The position numbers and the translations under genes are program-made. The notes below the pieces were generated by a model, which was given only the letters and a program-made list of their open reading frames with translations, was not told the DNA's origin and ran no database searches. DNA of 64,000 nt from Morella rubra (lineage: Eukaryota > Streptophyta > Magnoliopsida > Fagales > Myricaceae), in the NCBI GenBank assembly GCA_003952965.2, contig CM025852.1, forward strand, positions 6,909,808-6,973,807, written 5' to 3'. Shown in pieces: positions 58,169 to 64,000 of this stretch. Position 1 is the stretch's first letter. Each line of letters begins with the position of its first letter.

Positions 58169-58619
58169 AGCCCTAGGTGTTTGTGTGTCAAAATTTTTTG
58201 CCGTATTAGAATCGGTGAAAAATTAAAGAGAGAATATTTAAATGAATTTTTTTTTATATTTATTATCATAAAAAAATAATTTGATATGTAGAGAAAAATT
58301 ATTTTGCAATTTTTTTATTAAGTCAAAAGTTTAGAGTTCGACTGTCAAACACCACCTAATCGTGTCATATATTTTGTTTGTCCTCTTTTTTTATATGAAT
58401 GTAGAAGACTCGTCCTGTTGTCCATTTGAGTCGACCATAATACTTTAAAATAAATACAAAATTAGTCACTGTAACAGATACGAAAATTGAATTAATCTTC
58501 ATTAAACAAAAGTATAAAATTAATCTAACCGTAGATTCTTCTAACCCCCCCCCCCCCCAGCCCGAAAATCGAATTAATCCTCATTTAACAAAAATATAAA
58601 ATTAGTCTAACTGTCGATT
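58169..58619. repeat. Segmental duplication D4, copy 1, with a C tract
   Basis: Matches 59096-59470: CCCTAGGTGTTTGTGTGTCA, CCGTATTAGAATCGGTGAAA and GAATGTAGAAGACTCGTCC. A C run lies at about 58545-58558. Confidence 0.8.
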
Positions 58620-59580
58620 CTTAGTCTAACTGTCGATTCTTCTAAACTCCCCCCCCCCCCCCCCCCAAAAATAAAAGGTGGTCTCTTGGACAGTGAATGG
58701 GACCAGGTCCAGAAGCAACGTGGGCTGTCACATCAGCAACTCCAAAGCTGCGCTCATGGACGGGAACGCCCAAAAAAATGTACATATAAGGAACCCAAGA
58801 GGTAAAGGAGGATTCCTTGAAATTCCTAGAGGAGAAAAAATATGAAGAATCTAACTTGAACGTCGGAGCCCAAAGCTCTCTATTCACTGTTCATCTTCTT
58901 TTTGCAAGTATCAGGCCTTGATATTGCTCTATATAGTTTGTGGGGGATTGATCAACACATCCTATCAGTTGTGTGGGTGGGCTGAATTTTTCTAGCTGCA
59001 TGAACTAGCATGGGAAGAAAAAGAAATTTGGTTATAATTCATATTGGCCCGCAAACTTCAGTCTAAACAATTTAGGTTTTGGTAATTTAGGTTTAGCCCT
59101 AGGTGTTTGTGTGTCAAAAATTTTTACCGTATTAGAATCGGTGAAAAATTAAAGAAAGAATATTTAAATGAATTTTTTTATATTTATTATCATAAAGAAT
59201 AATAATTTGATATGTAGAGAAAAATTATTTTGTAATTTCTTTTATTAAGTCAAAAGTTTAGAGTTCGACGGTCAAATACCACCTAGTCGTGTCATATATT
59301 TTGTTTGTCCTCTCTTTTTATATGAATGTAGAAGACTCGTCCTGTTGTCCGTTTAAGTCGATCGGAACGCTTTAAAATAAATACAAAATCAGTTCCTGTG
59401 ACATATACAAAAATTGAATTAATCCTCATTTAACAAAAGTATAAAATTAGTCCCTCTGATTTCATTTTCGTATATCGTTAGTCCTACATTAGAGACTGAT
59501 TTTATACTTTTATAAAATCATAAGAATTAATTTTATGATTTTGTTATACAAGAACTAATTCCATTTTCGTATTTATAACA
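58620..59580. repeat. Segmental duplications D3 and D4, copy 2 (uninterrupted)
   Basis: Contains the D3 block followed directly by the D4 block. A C run lies at about 58650-58666. The sequence GTCGATTCTTCTAA occurs several times near the C tracts, suggesting they helped the duplication. Confidence 0.8.
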
Positions 59581-59862
59581 GTGACTATTTTGTATTTATT
59601 CGAAGAAAAAAATTGGACCAAAAGCACATGCACGATCACTTCTACGTGGAAAGAGACTCTTTTTAAAGCACACAATTTCTTCCGTTTATCTCACGAGGAT
59701 CGAGGGTTTGCTATTTTTTTTTTTTGGGTAAGGTTTACGAAGATCGTGATTGTCCCTTTTGTTTTATACTTATACCGAGGGAGAAAAGGTCACACATATT
59801 TTCCGTGTCCAAACTGCCCTAGATCGTACTTTAAAAACTTAAAATTATTAATATTCGTTTAT

Positions 59863-59912
59863 GGAAACTTCGATGAATCAGCTAAGAATGCAGCTGATTC
59901 ATCGAAGTTTCC
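59863..59912. repeat. Perfect 21-bp hairpin
   Basis: Arms 59863-59883 and 59892-59912 are exact reverse complements (GGAAACTTCGATGAATCAGC.. and its mirror), with an 8-base loop. No promoter or terminator context is evident. Confidence 0.85.
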
Positions 59913-60187
59913 AACTTTCCAAGTATCCCTCCTTAATTTGCCTGTATATATAGAGAGAGCAGAGAGAGAAAAGAATGCAGGCTCTTCTTTTCTAATTTTT
60001 TTTTCTAAAGAATGCAGGCTCTTCAAAGCAGGCAAATTTTCCTATGGGAAATTGGGTCTTTTTTTTCCTTCTAATGTGTAATATTATATTAATATAGTAA
60101 TAGAATGTTAAAATACAAATTATGGAGTGTCAGTCCCTCATAGGTCCAAATAGAATGAAAAAGAGAATTGAGAATGTGGTCAGTACT

Positions 60188-60640
60188 AAACTGATGTGCC
60201 ACGGCCCATTGCGCTAATGAACGCGCTTTCAACTTATTCACCCGGATAATTTTTCTAGCTGACCAGTTTATATGTAGAAGATAACAGAGAAATAGTATTA
60301 GACATAATATTTAAGAGAGGCCATTCAATATCATGCTCGTCTTTCCTCAAGGCAGCTTATGACTGTGCTAGAGTCACCTTCCAAGATGATATCTGAAAGA
60401 CACAGTTTACATGCAAGAGAGGCTGCAAGAAAAGCTGCTTGTGCTTCCGCCAAGAGAGGCTGCTTGTGCTTCCGCCATTAAAGGATCAGTGACGCCCATA
60501 AGTAACTTTGTTTCTGCTGCAATAATAGAGCCAGAGAAATCAAGATATACCACAACAGCTATAGAATGATCCGTCCTCACAGCAGCATCAAACTGAAGAC
60601 GAGTGGAGGCAGGAAGAATAGGTTTAAACGGTCTGCATGA
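60188..60640 (-). pseudogene. LINE-type RNase H (RVT_3) remnant
   Basis: Minus strand, from about 60640: RLQFDAAV, DHSIAVVVYLD, GVTDPLMAEAQAASL, CLSDIILEGDSSTVISCLEE, then farther on KARSLAQWAVAHQF. The first Asp, the Glu of AEA and the Asp of EGDS are the expected RNase H catalytic residues. A 27-base tandem duplication (GCTTGTGCTTCCGCCA twice, 60440-60478) falls in the domain, and the frame is not continuous to the C-terminal part. This is the C-terminal RNase H domain typical of plant L1-type LINEs or host genes derived from them; the reverse transcriptase is absent. Confidence 0.75.
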
Positions 60641-60713
60641 TTATGTTATTCCATGTTGGTGTTCTATAATGAAAGCATCGAACATTAAGTACGTATGGTC
60701 TAACACGTGTACG

Positions 60714-62340
60714 CTATAGTACTGTTCCTTTATTTTACCTTGGACTTTTAGTGCTTTATGTTTTTTGTATCAGTAACTGGTTTATGGATAATCAGTGCTC
60801 TTAGAGTAGTGGGTCATAGTTCTTATAATTTAGGATGAATCGGACATATATGCTATATAGATTTATGTCGGATATAGTGGGTTAAGTGAATATTGACACG
60901 CCTAGAAAAAAAATTAGCTATACAAAAAATAAAGACAAAAAAAGTAAAATAACCCCTAATGCTTGACCAATTTTTGCTTTTGAAATTACTACCCAATACA
61001 CTAGACGAAAAAGAAGTACATTAACTTAAAAACAATTACCTGTTGACCCTGGTTCTTCCGCGGCTACCGATCACAATCACATGGTATTAGGGGCTTCAGC
61101 CTTCAATAACCTTTCTTTTCCTTTCTTATCTTATGCTCTTCATTTTATGTAACACCTCTCAAAATTAATATTCTTTAAAATGTAATTTTAAGTTAATTAA
61201 AAATTTGTTTGTAGGTTTATGAAATATAGCCTAAATTTTATTTTTGAATTACAATTTCCTAACCTTAGATAATTATATTGCCTGAAGTCTATCTTACTAG
61301 AGCATCCTTTTATCTAATGCTCTATTTATAATTTCATACCTTTTATGTGATTAAATGAATTTTTCTAATTTTTTACATGCTTATAATTTTTGTCATAAAT
61401 TATGCACCGAATTTAGATGTTCTTTCGCTTATTAAAATTTTTTAATCATCTCCTTAAATATTCATGAAGACTTGGGGGTTAATTGCTAAAGGAATAAAAT
61501 AAAAAGGGAGACCATGATTAATGGACCAAGGCTTGGCCGACCTTGGGTTCCATTAAGGGATCGTTAATCCACTTCTTTTTGCGCTCCTTAGCTAATCAGG
61601 CTATTTGGGTCTTGAGAGTTGTGGGCTTGGATGAAGTGAATTTGTACTTGGCTTGGACTCAAAATTTCAGCCCTAAAGTCAATAAGGGTAGCCTTGGCCA
61701 CTTTAGAGGTTTTAGGGGGTGTTTGTTTGCCAAAATTTTGAAGAATATTCTCGAAATTTTAGGAATCTTTACTTTATTGAGATTTATTGGGGTTTGTGAA
61801 AGGTGAAGTATGTATGTGTAAAAGTTAAAAATTTTGGAGTGTGTTTGTTTTACTGGAAATTTCCATGCTCCAAAATATTGGGGAAACAAACGGTACCTTA
61901 AACTAGATTAGTAATAATAATGATCTTAGGGTAATAGGCTTTTGACATGTGCAAAATCTGACAATTAATGCCATACTCATCTAACTTGCTTGTCTAGTTA
62001 ACTATAGTGGTAATCATTCAAATCCTAATTCAACTAGCTTTAACCTTCGATTAACCATTATTTCGGTGATGGACGCCAACTTTGCTGAGGAATTAGTTCA
62101 AATCAAAACTATGTTGGTTTTTTGTTGTGTTCCTACTCAATGGATAATATCCTTAATGATGGTGCTAAATGCTGATTTTTCTCGAAGAGACTAAAGTTAT
62201 TATATTAGATGGTTGAGATAATAGGGAGGGAATTACTATATATCAATATGTAATGAATGTAACGTAAGAAGTAATACATTGGGTAGTTGAATTATAATAA
62301 AATTGGCTTAATATTTGAAACAAAATGAATTTCTTCACTC
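60714..62340. repeat. Segmental duplication D2, copy 3 (R2, damaged 31-codon ORF, start of R1)
   Basis: Aligns with 47706-49395 and 49876-51180. It carries a MITE at 61715-61897. The 31-codon ORF (62069) has lost bases and is no longer open to its usual stop. Sequence between the ORF and the TGGATAATATCC block is shortened relative to the other copies. Confidence 0.85.
61715..61897. mobile_element. Tourist-like MITE with paralogous empty sites
   Basis: The ends GGGGGTGTTTGTTT and AAACAAACGGTACC are inverted, with TTA on both sides (61712-61714, 61898-61900). Empty versions of the site (AGAGGTTTTAAACTAGATTA) are at 48930 and 50299. Confidence 0.85.
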
Positions 62341-62346
62341 GACTAA

Positions 62347-62527
62347 GGGGATGTTCGTTTTGGTGAGATTTTTAAAATTTGAAGTGTTTTGAGAATTTTT
62401 AAGTGATGTTAAAGTATATTGGTATGTGTGCATAAGTTATTGACTTGTATTGGTATTTGAATATATTTGATTTGTAAATTCTAGAATTTATGTGTATCTT
62501 AGAATACAAACCAAAACGAACAACCCC
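62347..62527. mobile_element. Tourist-like MITE with a paralogous empty site
   Basis: The ends GGGGATGTTCGTTTTGG and CCAAAACGAACAACCCC are inverted, with TAA on both sides (62344-62346, 62528-62530). The empty site (GGACTAAATAAATAATTATT) is near 51187. The near-perfect ends suggest a young insertion. Confidence 0.88.
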
Positions 62528-62530
62528 TAA

Positions 62531-64000
62531 ATAAATAATTATTAGGAATCTCGATTATGTTGTTGACTAGTGCTTTTAGAGTTATCGGGAAGTTGATTGG
62601 AAACTTTGCAACTTCAATCTTGGGATTGTTTTAATAGGATCAGTTATAGCACAGTTGATTGGATAGTTTAGACTTTGGACCTATAACCAATTAGTCGGTG
62701 TTCTTGATATGGATATTGGAGATCGGACTATTATGATAAGGCTTAGGCCCACATGTAGACAAATGGGCCCATCATGCTTCTCTAAATGGGCCTCAAGCCT
62801 AGCCCAAGACCATGAAGCCATCAAACACGTGATCCAAGTGGGAAAAAAAATATGCTCACCAACCCTCCATTGGTTCGCGGTATCACCTTTGAAAAGGCTG
62901 CCTGTCCGTTAAGTTGTATCTCATCCTTAATTTCGAATGTTCATGTTATCTCATCATTTTCCTGGATATACACACCTTTTCATTATACTCTACATGTATC
63001 ATCCGCGCATTTTTGGGACCATTAGTTCTAATTCTTTTGGCCAATGGGAAAATGACAGATTTCAGACAGCCGTGTATGTGGGAGAAGAATTCTGTTTGCC
63101 CAGCGGCTGAGATGGGTTAGGTTGCAAATCGTGAAACATCTAACGGTACCAAATGCTTACGGGATAGGGTAGTTTTGGTGGTAGAACTGCATAACAGGCG
63201 GGTTCTCAAGGGATCGAGAAGTGCATGCCTTGGTCCAACAAGCAGAACATTGAGACTATATTGCAGTTTATAGCTTCGTAGACTTTTCAACCGATGTTTT
63301 TTTTTAATGTATGATATCACATATCTTTACGTATTTTCAAATCATATATTTTTGTCATTCATTTTCTAATACTAATAATAACATATGCTTGTATGCAGGG
63401 ATAAAGTTAGGATTGGACTTAAAGAGCAGCTGCATAAATGTTAACTTTTGCGGGCCAAAATACAAAAGTTATGAGAAAATGACAAAAAAATAATAATGAT
63501 TTTGGGGACTGAGGGAGTGAGGGCCATGGCTACGTAGTAGCCAACTCTTTTTTTTTTTGGTTTTTTTCTTTTCTGGGTTATAGAATGAGCCATGGAATTC
63601 CAAATTGACGGCGAAAGTATGATTACTCTTGCTGTTCTTAGTTTCCTTCCTGACTATGTATGCCTTTGTAGTTAAGAATTTAGAAATGAAAGAACAGCAT
63701 GGTAGTTGAGCTCATTGGAAAGTTATTTTTTTTATTAACCGGTGTTCGGACTCGCTTACATCTACTTCCATTAATTTCAGAGTATGTGCACTCTTCTATC
63801 CTATACAAATCATATAATTATTAGGTCTAATCGGATAATTACCAGGTTAAAAATTATGAAATAATTCCAAAAAATTAATAATATCTATGAAATTTTAAAT
63901 TTAAAATTTTAGAAAAAGTAAACTATAAAGAGACTCGAGCTTTAACTATTAGGTTAATCCTTTGAGATTAATGACAAACTCTTTGGGTGTGGAAAAAACT
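62531..64000. repeat. Dispersed repeat R1, copy 5 (near-identical to 19.1-20.56 kb), cut by the window end
   Basis: From about 62570 this follows 19115-20530 almost base for base, including identical short open frames (62709-62912 and 62914-63120). At 30.5 kb the R1 unit leads into the leader of membrane-protein copy B, so another family member may lie just beyond the window. Confidence 0.88.

Noticed and set aside
59581-60081. 166-codon open frame
   Set aside because: Starts at GTG, has no recognisable domain, runs through a perfect hairpin and a T-rich tract, and is not kept elsewhere.
1-64000. CRISPR arrays, operons, bacterial-type regulatory sites
   Set aside because: Spliced plant genes and plant transposons show this is nuclear plant DNA; the regular repeats seen are tandem duplications without array structure.

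Overview
The window is nuclear DNA of a flowering plant, probably a non-grass (woody dicot or magnoliid). Evidence: a spliced CBL1-type calcium-sensor gene, a P-class PPR gene, plant-type CACTA, Tourist and Copia elements, and Caulimoviridae fossils. It is AT-rich and gene-poor. Two host genes look intact; almost everything else is repeats, duplicated segments, transposons or broken gene copies.

Layout. 1-4.5 kb: intergenic, with two MITEs and a rearranged pararetrovirus fossil just upstream of CBL1. 5.46-8.49 kb: CBL1, eight coding exons, 213 aa. 9.3-11.2 kb: a MITE-like inverted repeat and a truncated Copia fossil. 11.77-13.91 kb: single-exon PPR gene. 14-18.6 kb: intergenic with tandem duplications and copy A of a small membrane-protein family. 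18.7-20.6 kb: repeat R1. 21.15-28.7 kb: near-full-length, broken florendovirus-like fossil between two ~190-bp direct repeats. 29.3-30.4 kb: R1 copy and a 99-bp-arm hairpin. 30.63-35.17 kb: CACTA element 1, inserted just after the start codon of membrane-protein copy B and carrying GDSL-lipase and FBPase fragments. 36-38.7 kb: repeat R2, a 31-codon ORF, a minisatellite. 38.76-42.79 kb: CACTA element 2 carrying the first exon of a ribosomal protein S20 gene. 45-52.1 kb: nested duplications, a Copia fragment and membrane-protein copy C. 52.7-53.8 kb: decayed 5' exons that read as the NAD-decapping exoribonuclease DXO1. 55-64 kb: further duplications, a LINE-type RNase H remnant, and an R1 copy almost identical to the one at 19 kb.

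CBL1, PPR and DXO1 correspond in order to Arabidopsis At4g17615, At4g17616 and At4g17620 (from memory of that locus). I read the window as a conserved gene trio in which the PPR-DXO1 interval has swollen to about 39 kb by repeated segmental duplication and transposon insertion. The duplicated unit carries the small membrane-protein gene, R2, the 31-codon ORF and R1. Several transposon insertions are confirmed by comparing filled and empty copies of the same duplicated sequence inside the window.

Limits: all identities and alignments were judged by eye; no database or alignment program was used.
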